A program made the position numbers and the translations under genes. Below are positions 37,274 to 45,819 of a DNA stretch of 64,000 nucleotides, one piece after another. Each line of letters begins with the position of its first letter. The first letter of the stretch is position 1. Origin of the DNA: an uncultured Ramlibacter sp. (GTDB taxonomy: Bacteria; Pseudomonadota; Gammaproteobacteria; Burkholderiales; Burkholderiaceae_C); the NCBI RefSeq assembly GCF_936925435.1, contig NZ_CAKZHQ010000051.1:1-64000 (forward strand), in the 5' to 3' direction. The notes beneath the pieces are model-generated. The model saw only the letters and a program-made list of their open reading frames with translations. It had not been told where the DNA came from and made no database searches.

Positions 37274-38167
37274 ATGGCCCAACTGGAATACGACACGGAA
37301 AGCATCACCGACGCGGTCATCGCCCGCATGACCGACTGCAAGGACCCGCGCTTCAAGCAAGTGATGGGTTCCCTGGTGCGCCACCTGCACGCCTTTGCCC
37401 GCGAGATCGACCTCAAGGGCGACGAGTGGTTCAAGGCCATCGAGTTCCTCACCGCCTGCGGCAAGGCCTGCGACGCCAAGCGGCAGGAGTTCATCCTGCT
37501 GTCCGACACGCTGGGCCTGTCCATGCAGGTGGTGGCGCTGGAACATGCGCGCGCCCTCAAGGGCCGCAGCGGCGCCACGCCGCCCACCGATGCCACCGTC
37601 CAAGGTCCCTTCTTCTGGGAGGGCGCGCCCGAGCTGCCGCTGGGTGCCGACATCGCGCAGGGCGTGTCGGGCGAGCCGGCCCTGTACAGCGGCCGCGTCA
37701 CCGACCTGGAAGGCCAGCCCCTGCAAGGCGCGCTGCTGGACATCTGGTCGGGCGACGGCGACGGCGTCTACGACATGCAGATCGAGGACGGCGGCATGCG
37801 CGCCCGCGCCCGCATCCGCACCGATGCCCAGGGCCGCTACTGGTTCTGGTCGATCCGCCCCACCTACTACCCGGTGCCCGACGACGGCCCGGTGGGCGCC
37901 ATGCTGCGCAAGATGGGCCGCCATCCCAACCGTCCGGGCCACATCCACATGATGGTGTCGGCGCCTGGCCACAAGAAGCTGACCACCCATTTGTTCGTCA
38001 AGGGCAGCCCCTACCTGGACTCGGACGCCGTCTTCGGTGTGCGCGACAGCCTGATCGTGGAGTTTGAACAGCACGAGCCCGGCACCGCCATGGACGGCCG
38101 CAAGATGGCCAAGCCCTACCACGTGGCGCATTACGACTTCCGCCTGATTCCGCAGGAGACGGCATGA
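37274..38167 (+). CDS. Intradiol ring-cleavage dioxygenase (hydroxyquinol 1,2-dioxygenase-like)
   Basis: A 297-residue non-haem Fe(III) dioxygenase. Residues 1-110 are the N-terminal helical dimerisation domain of catechol/hydroxyquinol dioxygenases (DPRFKQVMGSLVRHLHAF, KRQEFILLSDTLGLS); residues 110-290 are the catalytic beta-sandwich with PFFWEGAPELPLG and iron ligands Tyr in DGVYDMQ, Tyr in RPTYYPVP, and the two His of RPGHIHMMV. Hydroxyquinol is the nearest guess, but maleylacetate reductase is missing nearby and the following genes do not fit the usual 3-oxoadipate route. ATG 37274 has GGAG upstream. Its stop overlaps the lyase gene. Confidence 0.9.
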   Translation: MAQLEYDTESITDAVIARMTDCKDPRFKQVMGSLVRHLHAFAREIDLKGDEWFKAIEFLTACGKACDAKRQEFILLSDTLGLSMQVVALEHARALKGRSGATPPTDATVQGPFFWEGAPELPLGADIAQGVSGEPALYSGRVTDLEGQPLQGALLDIWSGDGDGVYDMQIEDGGMRARARIRTDAQGRYWFWSIRPTYYPVPDDGPVGAMLRKMGRHPNRPGHIHMMVSAPGHKKLTTHLFVKGSPYLDSDAVFGVRDSLIVEFEQHEPGTAMDGRKMAKPYHVAHYDFRLIPQETA

Positions 38168-39000
38168 GCGCTGGCGCCCCCACTGCATCGATCAACAAGA
38201 TCGGCAAGTCCACGGTGCCCCGCACCGCCATCTGCACCTCGGACGAGCACAGCATCACGGTGCGCGGCGAGGACCTGTGCCGCGACCTGATCGGCCAGAT
38301 CAGTTTCACCGACTACTTCAGCCTGCTGGTCACCGGCGAGCGCCCCACCCGCGCCGATGCGGCCGTGCTCGACGCCACCCTGGTGGCTATCGCCGAACAT
38401 GGCCTGGTGCCCAGCGTGCAGGCCAGCCGCATGACCTATGCCGCGGCGCCCGATGCGCTTCAGGGTGCGGTGGCGGCCGGCATCCTGGGCTGCGGCAGCG
38501 TCATCCTGGGCGCCTCCGAGACGGCGGGCCGTTTGTTCACGGAGGTGGATGAGGAGGCCAAGGCCGGCGCTGACCTGGAAGCCGCCGCCCGCACGGTGGT
38601 GGCGCGCTGGCGCGCTGCCGGCAAGCCCATCCCCGGCTACGGCCATCCACTGCACAAGGACAGGGACCCGCGCGTGGCGCGCCTGTTCGCGGTGGCGCTG
38701 GAAGCCGGCACCAGCCTGCGCTTTGTCGAGATCGCCGAGATGGTCGAGCAGGTCATTCCCGAGATCGTCGGCAAGGAGCTGCGGCTGAACGTCTCGGCCG
38801 CCATCCCGGCCGTTCTGCTGGGCACCAGCTTTCCGCTGCGTGGCCTGCGCGGCGTGCCCATCCTGGCGCGCACCGCCGGCCTGATCGCCCACCTGTGCGA
38901 AGAGGCAGTCACACCCAGCGGCTTTGCACTGTCCTACCAGGCCACACGCGAAGTCATTTACGAAGGCAAGCCGGCCGCCGCCAAAGAGGGCGCCGCATGA
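38164..39000 (+). CDS. Citrate-synthase-like CoA lyase (citryl-CoA lyase type)
   Basis: A 278-residue protein of the short citrate synthase/citryl-CoA lyase family. ITVRGEDLCRDLIGQISFTDYFSLLVTGERP is the family opening; GYGHPLHKDRDPR near residue 159 carries the catalytic His. The catalytic Asp expected in NVD is Ser (LRLNVSAAIPAVL, near residue 209). Such enzymes split or make 3-hydroxy-acyl-CoA esters releasing acetyl-CoA. Overlapping starts with both neighbours put it in one pathway with the dioxygenase and CoA-transferase. Confidence 0.82.
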   Translation: MSAGAPTASINKIGKSTVPRTAICTSDEHSITVRGEDLCRDLIGQISFTDYFSLLVTGERPTRADAAVLDATLVAIAEHGLVPSVQASRMTYAAAPDALQGAVAAGILGCGSVILGASETAGRLFTEVDEEAKAGADLEAAARTVVARWRAAGKPIPGYGHPLHKDRDPRVARLFAVALEAGTSLRFVEIAEMVEQVIPEIVGKELRLNVSAAIPAVLLGTSFPLRGLRGVPILARTAGLIAHLCEEAVTPSGFALSYQATREVIYEGKPAAAKEGAA

Positions 39001-40142
39001 TCGGAGTGCTCAAGGGCGTGCGGGTGCTGGAGCAGGGCACCTTCATCACCGGCCCGGCCTGCGGCATGCTGCTGGGCGACCTGGGTGCCGATGTCATCAA
39101 GGTGGAGCAGCCCGGCACGGGCGACCCCTTCCGCGCCTTCAAGGGCGGCCTGTACAGCCCGCACTTCCAGACCTACAACCGCAACAAGCGCAGCATCACG
39201 GTGGACACCAAGTCCGCCGCCGAGCGTGCGCGCTTCTACGAGCTGGTCAAGACGGCCGACGTCTACATCCAGAACTTCCGGCCCGGCGTGGCCGAGCAGC
39301 TGGGCGTGGGCGAGGCGCAGCTGCGCGCGCTCAACCCACGGCTGATCTATTGCTCGATCAGCGGCTTCGGTGCCACCGGCCCCTCGGCGGGCCGCCCCAG
39401 CTACGACACGGTGGCCCAGGCCGCCAGTGGCTACCTCAAGCTGCTGGTCAACCCGGCCAATCCACGCGTGGTGGGCCCGGCCATCGCCGATGCGGTGACG
39501 GGCTTTTACGCGGCCTATGGCGTGCTGGGCGCGCTGTACGAGCGCGAGCGCAGCGGCGTGGGCCGCAAGGTCGAGGTCTCGATGCTCGAGGCCATGAGCC
39601 ACTGGAACCTGGACGCCTTCACCCACTACTACTCGGCCGGCGAGGTGATGGGCCCGTTCAGCCGGCCGCGCGTCTCGCAGTCCTATGTGCTGGAGTGCCA
39701 GGACGGCAAGTGGCTGGCGCTGCACATGTCCTCGCCGGAAAAGTTCTGGCAGGGCCTGGCCCAGGCCATCGAACGGCCCGAGATCTTCCAGGACCCGCGC
39801 TTTGCCACGCGCGAGGCCCGCATCGACCACCAGGATGCCATGATCGGTGTGCTGTCCCAGCGCTTCCTCACCCGCACGCGGGTCGACTGGTGCAACCGCC
39901 TGCTGGCGCAGGACGTGCCGCACGCCCCCATGTACGACACCAACGAGGCGCTGGAAGACCCACAGGCCCAGCACCTGCAGCTGCTGGTGTCGGCACAGCA
40001 CCCCACCATGGGCGAGTTCCGCACCGTGCGGCCGCCCGTGTCCTTCGACGGCCAGCGTTCGCTGTCGGTGCTGCCGCCGCCCACATTGGGCGAGCACAAC
40101 GCCGAGATCGAACGCATGCTCGCGACCCCGAGCGCGGCCTGA
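38997..40142 (+). CDS. CaiB/BaiF family III CoA-transferase
   Basis: A 381-residue CoA-transferase: GVRVLEQGTFITGPACGMLLGDLGADVIKVEQPGTGDPFR at the N-terminus, YNRNKRSITVD, and the nucleophilic Asp region YDTVAQAASGY near residue 140-150. Family III enzymes move CoA between carboxylic acids without a covalent sugar or ATP step. It probably activates the ring-cleavage product or a derivative so that the lyase can split it (inference). ATG overlaps the lyase stop. Confidence 0.92.
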   Translation: MIGVLKGVRVLEQGTFITGPACGMLLGDLGADVIKVEQPGTGDPFRAFKGGLYSPHFQTYNRNKRSITVDTKSAAERARFYELVKTADVYIQNFRPGVAEQLGVGEAQLRALNPRLIYCSISGFGATGPSAGRPSYDTVAQAASGYLKLLVNPANPRVVGPAIADAVTGFYAAYGVLGALYERERSGVGRKVEVSMLEAMSHWNLDAFTHYYSAGEVMGPFSRPRVSQSYVLECQDGKWLALHMSSPEKFWQGLAQAIERPEIFQDPRFATREARIDHQDAMIGVLSQRFLTRTRVDWCNRLLAQDVPHAPMYDTNEALEDPQAQHLQLLVSAQHPTMGEFRTVRPPVSFDGQRSLSVLPPPTLGEHNAEIERMLATPSAA

Positions 40143-40199
40143 CAGCCGCGACCGCCGGACCCTGAGACCGACAGAGCGATTCACAACGAGGAGACAAGC

Positions 40200-41414
40200 A
40201 TGACGCAACCGACTTTCCATCGCCGTACCGTCCTGGCCGCGGCCGCCGGATCCGCAGTCACGGCCGCCGCATTGCCGCTGGCGGCCTGGGCCCAGGGCGG
40301 GCCGATCAGGATCGGCAGCACCCTGGCCCTGACCGGCCCGCTGTCTGCCACCGCCCAGGTACACAAGCTGGTGGGCGAGATCTATGTGGAGGATCTGAAC
40401 AGCCGCGGCGGCCTGCTGGGCCGCAAGCTGGAGTGGGTGCTCAAGGACGACCAGTCCAAGGCCGACCTGGCCCGCACGCTGTACGAGCAGTTGCTCACCT
40501 CCGACAAGGTCGACCTGCTGATGGGCCCCTACGCCACCGGCGCCATCCTGTCGGCCGTGGGCGTGGCCCAGCGCTACAACAAGGTGCTGGTGCACCACAC
40601 GCTGGGCGTGCCTTCGCTGGTCAAGTACGACATGCAGTTCCCGGCCTGGTCGCTGGGATCGGACCCTGGCGTGACGGTCAACAACACCTTGTTCGAGGCG
40701 CTGGCCAATGGCCCGAAGCCGCCCAAGACGGTGGCGGTGGTCACCAGCAAGTTCCCCTCCATCCACTTCATGTCCATGGGCGCGCGCGAGACCATCAAGA
40801 AAAAGGGACTGACCGAAGTGCTGTTCCTCGAGTGGGAATTCGGCAACCGCGACTTCGGGCCCATCGCCAGCCGGGTCAAGGATGCCAAGCCCGACTTTGT
40901 CTACGTGGGCGCCATCGGCCTGGACGGCAACCTGCTGCTCGACGCGATGAAGAAGATCGACTATGTGCCGCCGCAGCACTTCTACATGTATCCGGCGCCG
41001 GGGCCGCTGGTGGCCTCGCCGGAAGGCAAGAACGCGCTGTCGGTGACCATCTTCGAGGACCAGCCGCCCTTCAACACCCGGCCGAACGCGGAAAAATTCA
41101 TCACCACCTACCGCGCCCGCGCCGCCAAGGCGAATTTCCCCGATACCTCGGTCGAAGTACAGGCCGCGGCCTCCTATACGGCGTGGCAGATCCTGGAGGC
41201 GGGCGTCACCGCCACCAAGAGCCTGGACGATAAGAAGATCGCCGATTATCTGAAGAAGAACAAGGTCAACACCATCCAGGGGGCGCTGCGTTTTGACGGC
41301 CCCTCGAACTACGGCGACGACCTGATGCGCATCAAGCAGATCCAGAACGGCAAGTGGGTCGTGGTGTGGCCGCGCGAAATGGTGACGCCTGGTTTCCGCA
41401 TGGCGACGAACTAA
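40200..41414 (+). CDS. ABC transporter substrate-binding protein, branched-chain/aromatic type (LivK-like)
   Basis: A 404-residue periplasmic binding protein. The signal has a twin-arginine-like start (HRRTVLAAAAGSAVTAAALPLAAWAQ) but could go by Sec. The mature part begins IRIGSTLALTGPLSATAQ, with YATGAILSAVGVAQRY and DAKPDFVYVGAIGLDG typical of type I binding proteins. Given the cluster it likely binds an aromatic acid or the dicarboxylate derived from it. GAGGAG lies just upstream of the start. Confidence 0.9.
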   Translation: MTQPTFHRRTVLAAAAGSAVTAAALPLAAWAQGGPIRIGSTLALTGPLSATAQVHKLVGEIYVEDLNSRGGLLGRKLEWVLKDDQSKADLARTLYEQLLTSDKVDLLMGPYATGAILSAVGVAQRYNKVLVHHTLGVPSLVKYDMQFPAWSLGSDPGVTVNNTLFEALANGPKPPKTVAVVTSKFPSIHFMSMGARETIKKKGLTEVLFLEWEFGNRDFGPIASRVKDAKPDFVYVGAIGLDGNLLLDAMKKIDYVPPQHFYMYPAPGPLVASPEGKNALSVTIFEDQPPFNTRPNAEKFITTYRARAAKANFPDTSVEVQAAASYTAWQILEAGVTATKSLDDKKIADYLKKNKVNTIQGALRFDGPSNYGDDLMRIKQIQNGKWVVVWPREMVTPGFRMATN

Positions 41415-41426
41415 GGCAGCAGCGCG

Positions 41427-42287
41427 ATGAGTTTTCCGAGCTGGACGCTGCTCGGCCAATCGGTGTTGTCCGGCGTATTCGCCGGCGCGCTGTACGGCCT
41501 GCTGGGGCTTGGGCTGGGCCTGAGCTGGGGCCTGCTGCGCACCATCAACCTGGCCCACTTTGCCTTTGCCTTCCTGTCTGCCTACATCTGCTGGCAGTTG
41601 TCGGTGGTGGCCAAGTGGGACCCCTTGCTCACCCTGGTCTGCGTCGTGCCTCTGATGTTCGCGCTAGGCGCCGGCCTGCACTGGCTGACCGAGCGCTTCC
41701 GTCTCACGCCCTTCAGCTCGCTGCTGCTGACCTTCGGTTGCATGGGCATTGTGGAATCCGTGATGCAGACCATCTGGACGGCCGACCCGCGCAAGCTGGA
41801 GTCGCACTACGCCGAGCTGAAGTTCCGCCTGGGCCCGCTGTACCTGCCGGTGCCGGAAGTCCTGACCCTGGTGCTGGCCATCGCGATCTCCTTCGCTGTG
41901 TGGGTCGTGCTGCGTTTCACCGACCTGGGCAAGGCCTTGCGCGCCAGCGCTGAAGACGCGCCTGTGGCGGCGGCCTTCGGCATCGACCAGCGACGCAACG
42001 GTTTCTTGCTGGCCGGCACCTGCGCGGCCATCGCCGGTGTGGCCGGCGTGTGCATCGCCCTGTCCAGCAGCATCAGCCCCTCGCAGATGTACACCTGGGT
42101 GGGCGTGGTCTTCGCCGCCGTGATGCTCGGCGGGCTGGGCAGCGCGCTCGGTCCCCTGGTGGCGGGCATCATCATCGGCGTCAGCGAGGCCGTCACCATG
42201 GCGGTGACCTCGCCCTCGTGGGCGCCGCTGGTGTCGTTCGCATTGCTGATCGCCATCTTGCTGCTGCGGCCGGGGCGGGTGCGATGA
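41427..42287 (+). CDS. Branched-chain-type ABC permease (LivH-like)
   Basis: A 286-residue LivH permease with about eight helices: GVFAGALYGLLGLGLGLSWGLLRTINLAHF is interrupted only by helix breaks, DLGKALRASAEDAPVAAAFGID is the cytoplasmic coupling loop, and GLGSALGPLVAGIIIG closes it. It begins 12 bases after the binding protein and overlaps the LivM-LivG fusion start (ATGA). Confidence 0.93.
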   Translation: MSFPSWTLLGQSVLSGVFAGALYGLLGLGLGLSWGLLRTINLAHFAFAFLSAYICWQLSVVAKWDPLLTLVCVVPLMFALGAGLHWLTERFRLTPFSSLLLTFGCMGIVESVMQTIWTADPRKLESHYAELKFRLGPLYLPVPEVLTLVLAIAISFAVWVVLRFTDLGKALRASAEDAPVAAAFGIDQRRNGFLLAGTCAAIAGVAGVCIALSSSISPSQMYTWVGVVFAAVMLGGLGSALGPLVAGIIIGVSEAVTMAVTSPSWAPLVSFALLIAILLLRPGRVR

Positions 42288-44035
42288 AGCTGCAACGCGC
42301 TCCCGCCGGCATCCTGGCCGCCGGCTTGCTGCTGGCCGCGCTGCCCTTTCTCAAGTTGCCGGCCTTCTACGAATCCTTCCTCTACCTGGCGCTGTTCTGG
42401 ATGGTGCTGGCCACCTCCTGGAACATCCTGTCGGGCTACGCGGGCTATTTCTCCTTCGGCCACGGCGCTTTCTTTGGCGCGGGCGTCTACACCTCGGCCA
42501 CACTGGCAGGCAAGTTCAACTGGCCCTTCCTGTGGACCCTGCCGGTGGCGGCGCTGGTGGCGGCGCTGATCGGCGTGGGCGTGGGCGCCGTGGTGTTCCG
42601 CGTGCGCGGCATCCGCGGCGAGGTCTTTGCCCTGCTGTCGATGGCTGTGACCTTCGTGGTCGCCACCATCATCGGCAACACGCCCATCGACGGCGGCCCG
42701 GGCGTCTACCTCAACGCCGTGGCCGTGCCCAAGCTGGGCCCCACGCCCACCTCCAGCCTCTACCTGATGATGCTGGTGGCGGCGGTGGTGACCCTGCTCG
42801 TGTCCTGGGCCATCCGCCATTCGCGCTTCGGCGCGGCCCTGTTCGCCATCCACGACGACGAGGACGCGGCCGAGGTGCTGGGCGTGCCCACCTACCGCTG
42901 GAAGCTGCTGGCGCTGGCGATTTCCTGCGCGCTGGCGGGCTGGGCCGGCGGCATCCACGCGCTGTTCGTCTCCTACGTCACCACGGCCGAGACCTTCAAC
43001 CTCACCGTGCCGCTGACGGTGGTGCTCATGAGCATCCTGGGAGGTACGCGCCACTGGGCCGGCCCGGCCATCGGCGCGGTGGCCATCACCTGCCTGTTGT
43101 TCTCCTTCACCGGCGGCGAGTACGCAGTGATGGGCAAGGGCGTGATCGGCCTGATCCTGGTGGTGGGTGTGCTCTTCATGCCGGAAGGTGTGATGGGAAA
43201 ACTGCGACGCAAGCAGATTCGTCATCCCCGCGCAGGCGGGGATCCAGTGCTTTCCACTGAGCCGAAGGCGGGCGCCCTGGATTCCCGCCGCCGCGGGAAT
43301 GACGGAGGTGTTCTGCTCGACGTCCACGACCTGTCCAAATCCTTCCGCGGCCTCAAGGCGCTGAACAAGGTCTCGCTGCAGGTGCGCGAGGGCGAGATCC
43401 TGGGCTTGCTGGGGCCCAACGGCTCGGGCAAGTCGACCTTCATCAACGTGGTCAGCGGGCACTTTCTGCCCAGTGGAGGCCAGGTCAAACTGGCTGGCCG
43501 CGATATCGCCGGCCTGCCGGCCCATGCGATCGCCCAGGCCGGCATCGCCCGCACCTACCAGATCCCCCGGCCCTTCGCCCAGATGAGCGTGCTGGACAAC
43601 GTGGCCGTCGCCGCCATGTACGCCGGCCAGGGCCTGGGCAGCATGGAGGCGGGCCGTCGCGAGGCCATGCGCTGGCTGGATTTCACCCACCTGGAGGGCA
43701 AGGCGCACAGCCTGCCGGGCGAACTGAACCTGCACCAGCGCAAGTTCCTGGAGCTGGCGCGGGCGCTGGCCGGCCGGCCGCGCCTGGTGCTGCTGGACGA
43801 GGTGCTGTGCGGTCTGACGCCCGCCGAGATCCAGTCGGCCGTGGCCCAGATCCGCCGCATCCGCGACCAGGGCACGACCATCGTCTTCGTCGAGCACGTG
43901 ATGGACGCCGTGATGGCGCTGACGGACCGCATCGTGGTCTTCGACCAGGGCGCCATGCTGGCCGAGGGCGCGCCGCGCGAGGTGATGCAAAGCCCGGCCG
44001 TGATGAGCGCTTACCTGGGAATTCAGCATGCTTGA
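42284..44035 (+). CDS. LivM permease fused in frame to LivG ATPase
   Basis: A single 583-residue ORF. Residues 1 to about 308 are LivM (NILSGYAGYFSFGHGAFFG, DDEDAAEVLGVPTYRWKLLAL, GGTRHWAGPAIGAV). Residues about 313-340 are translated from an 84-bp inverted-repeat element (HPRAGGDP ... DSRRRGNDG). Residues 343-583 are LivG: Walker A GPNGSGKST near 381, signature-region LNLHQRKFLELARAL, Walker B LVLLDEVLCGL, FVEHVMDAV. No ATG, GTG or TTG start suitable for a separate LivG remains before the Walker A strand. The C-terminus overlaps livF by 8 bases. Confidence 0.88.
   Translation: MKLQRAPAGILAAGLLLAALPFLKLPAFYESFLYLALFWMVLATSWNILSGYAGYFSFGHGAFFGAGVYTSATLAGKFNWPFLWTLPVAALVAALIGVGVGAVVFRVRGIRGEVFALLSMAVTFVVATIIGNTPIDGGPGVYLNAVAVPKLGPTPTSSLYLMMLVAAVVTLLVSWAIRHSRFGAALFAIHDDEDAAEVLGVPTYRWKLLALAISCALAGWAGGIHALFVSYVTTAETFNLTVPLTVVLMSILGGTRHWAGPAIGAVAITCLLFSFTGGEYAVMGKGVIGLILVVGVLFMPEGVMGKLRRKQIRHPRAGGDPVLSTEPKAGALDSRRRGNDGGVLLDVHDLSKSFRGLKALNKVSLQVREGEILGLLGPNGSGKSTFINVVSGHFLPSGGQVKLAGRDIAGLPAHAIAQAGIARTYQIPRPFAQMSVLDNVAVAAMYAGQGLGSMEAGRREAMRWLDFTHLEGKAHSLPGELNLHQRKFLELARALAGRPRLVLLDEVLCGLTPAEIQSAVAQIRRIRDQGTTIVFVEHVMDAVMALTDRIVVFDQGAMLAEGAPREVMQSPAVMSAYLGIQHA
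43221..43304. repeat. 84-bp palindromic repeat element inside the livM-livG junction
   Basis: Two 26-base arms at 43221-43246 and 43279-43304 form an inverted repeat with few mismatches (GTCATCCCCGCGCAGGCGGG... against the reverse of ...CGCCGCCGCGGGAATGAC); the spacer is 32 bases. This is a REP/MITE-like element of the kind whose translation, RHPRAGGDP...SRRRGNDG, is found at many proteobacterial loci. Its length is exactly 28 codons, so it keeps the frame. Confidence 0.88.
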
Positions 44036-44732
44036 ACTGCACCAACTGACCGTGGCCTACGGCCAGGCGCGCGCCATCTGGGATGTGTCGCTGCGCGTCG
44101 CCCAGGGCGAGCTGCTGTGCATCGTCGGCCCCAACGGCGCGGGCAAGACCACCCTGGTCAACACCATCGCCGGCGTGCTCCAGCCCATGGCCGGCCGCAT
44201 CTCGATGGAAGGCCAGGACATCACGCGGCTGGCGCCGCACCGCTTCTGCGCCGCCGGCATCGCCCTGGTGCCCGAGGGCCGGCGCCTGTTCACCGGCCTG
44301 ACCGTCGCCGAGAACCTGGACGTGGGCAGCTTCCTGCCGGCGGCCAAGGCGCGCCGCGGCCAGTCGCTCGATGAGGTGCTGGCCCTGTTCCCGGCCCTCA
44401 AAGCCAAGCTGGCTGCGCCGGCCGGTGAGCTCTCCGGCGGCCAGCAGCAGATGGTGGCCATAGCCCGGGCGCTGATGGCGCGGCCGCGCCTGCTGCTGCT
44501 GGACGAGCCCTCGCTGGGCCTGTCGCCGCTGGTCGTGGGTGACATGTTCGAGGCCATCCGCAAGGTCAGCGCCGCCGGCATCACCATCGTGCTGGTCGAG
44601 CAGAACGTTTCGATGGCGATGAAAGTGGCGCACCGCGCCTGCGTGCTGGAATTGGGCCGCGTTGTGGCCGAGGGCTTGCCGCAGGAATTGATGGAGCGAC
44701 CCGAGATTCGCAAAGCCTACCTTGGCGTCTGA
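44028..44732 (+). CDS. Branched-chain-type ABC ATPase (LivF-like)
   Basis: A 234-residue ATPase: Walker A GPNGAGKTT near residue 36, LVPEGRRLF, signature LSGGQQQMVAIARAL, Walker B LLLLDEPSLGLSP, LVEQNVSMA. It overlaps the end of the LivM-LivG fusion by 8 bases and is the last gene before a dispersed repeat. Confidence 0.94.
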   Translation: MLELHQLTVAYGQARAIWDVSLRVAQGELLCIVGPNGAGKTTLVNTIAGVLQPMAGRISMEGQDITRLAPHRFCAAGIALVPEGRRLFTGLTVAENLDVGSFLPAAKARRGQSLDEVLALFPALKAKLAAPAGELSGGQQQMVAIARALMARPRLLLLDEPSLGLSPLVVGDMFEAIRKVSAAGITIVLVEQNVSMAMKVAHRACVLELGRVVAEGLPQELMERPEIRKAYLGV

Positions 44733-44735
44733 ATG

Positions 44736-44810
44736 TGACCCCACGCTCGCCCACGGCGTGTGGCTCGCTGCCCCCGAGGGCGCGTGGTTTGCCTAGGGGC
44801 GGCCCGTCGG
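44736..44810. repeat. Dispersed intergenic repeat, family 2, copy A
   Basis: The livF-Bug spacer carries GACCCCACGCTC, GCTCGCTGCCCCC, GAGGG and GGGGCGGCCCG blocks. The reverse complement of 57362-57436 has the same blocks in the same order. This type of sequence is frequent between genes in Comamonadaceae (recollection, not searched). Confidence 0.6.
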
Positions 44811-44840
44811 CAAAACAATACCAAACGAAGGAGACAAAGC

Positions 44841-45815
44841 ATGCTGTCGCCCACCACCATCTCCCGCCGCATCCTCATTGCCGCCGGTCTGGCCGCTGCC
44901 GCGCCCGCGCTGCTGGCGCAAGCCAGCGATGGCACGCTGCGCCTGGTCGTGCCCTTTGGCGCGGGCACCACGACCGATATCGTCAGCCGCGTGCTCGGCG
45001 ATGGCCTGGGCAAGGCCTTGCAGCAGACTGTGGTGGTGGACAACCGGGCCGGCGCGGGCGGCTCCACCGGCTCGGACCAGGTGGCCAAGGCCGCGCCCGA
45101 CGGCCGCACCATCGTCATGGGCACGGTGGGCACGCATGCGATCAACGCCTCGCTGTTCAAGAAGCTGCCCTACGACCCGCTGCGCGACTTCGCGCCCCTG
45201 GCCCTGGTGGGCTTCACGCCCACCCTGCTGGTGGTTGGCGCCGACTCACTGGCCAAGACACTCAACGATCTCAAGGCCATGGCGGCCCGGCCCGAGGGCG
45301 TGAGCTTTGCCTCCGCCGGCAACGGCACCTCCGGCCACCTGGCCGGCGAGATGCTGGCCCAGCGCCTGGGCGTGAAGATGACGCATGTGCCCTACAAGGA
45401 GGGCGCGATGGCCATGACGGCCGTGATGGGCCGCCAGGTCGACCTGATGTTCTACCACCCGGCGGCCGTCATGCCCCAGGTCAAGGCCGGCAAGCTGCGC
45501 GCCCTGGGCGCCAGCAGCGCGCAACGCAGCGCCGCCGCGCCCGAGGTGGCCACACTGATGGAGCAGGGCCTGGCCGACTTCGACCTGGTCGCCTGGTTCA
45601 TGCTCTACGCGCCCGCCGCCACACCGCCGGCCACGCTGGCGAAGCTGCGCGCCGCCGCAGCCAGCGTGCTGGCCTCAAGCGAAGTGGCGGGCAAGCTGCG
45701 CGAGCAGGGCGTCGAGCAGCGCGCCTTGAAGGCCGAGGAGCTGGCCGGCTTCAACAAGGCGGAGATGGACAAGTGGGCCGTTCTCGTCAAGCGCTCCGGC
45801 GCGCAGGTGGACTGA
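44841..45815 (+). CDS. Tripartite tricarboxylate (Bug/TctC) receptor
   Basis: A 324-residue periplasmic binding protein of the Bug family: Sec signal ILIAAGLAAAAPALLAQA, then LRLVVPFGAGTTTDIVSRVLG, VDNRAGAGGSTGSDQVAKAAPDG and YKEGAMAMTAVMGRQVDLMF, the ligand-site segments of TctC. No TctA/TctB membrane genes are near, as is usual for Bug proteins. AAGGAG precedes ATG 44841. It may belong to the catabolic cluster or act as a sensor. Confidence 0.9.
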   Translation: MLSPTTISRRILIAAGLAAAAPALLAQASDGTLRLVVPFGAGTTTDIVSRVLGDGLGKALQQTVVVDNRAGAGGSTGSDQVAKAAPDGRTIVMGTVGTHAINASLFKKLPYDPLRDFAPLALVGFTPTLLVVGADSLAKTLNDLKAMAARPEGVSFASAGNGTSGHLAGEMLAQRLGVKMTHVPYKEGAMAMTAVMGRQVDLMFYHPAAVMPQVKAGKLRALGASSAQRSAAAPEVATLMEQGLADFDLVAWFMLYAPAATPPATLAKLRAAAASVLASSEVAGKLREQGVEQRALKAEELAGFNKAEMDKWAVLVKRSGAQVD

Positions 45816-45819
45816 TTCT

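Noticed and set aside
38958-44029. Long minus-strand open frames (866 and 740 codons) opposite the catabolic and liv genes
   Set aside because: Shadow frames of high-GC coding sequence; no domain, start site or ribosome site.
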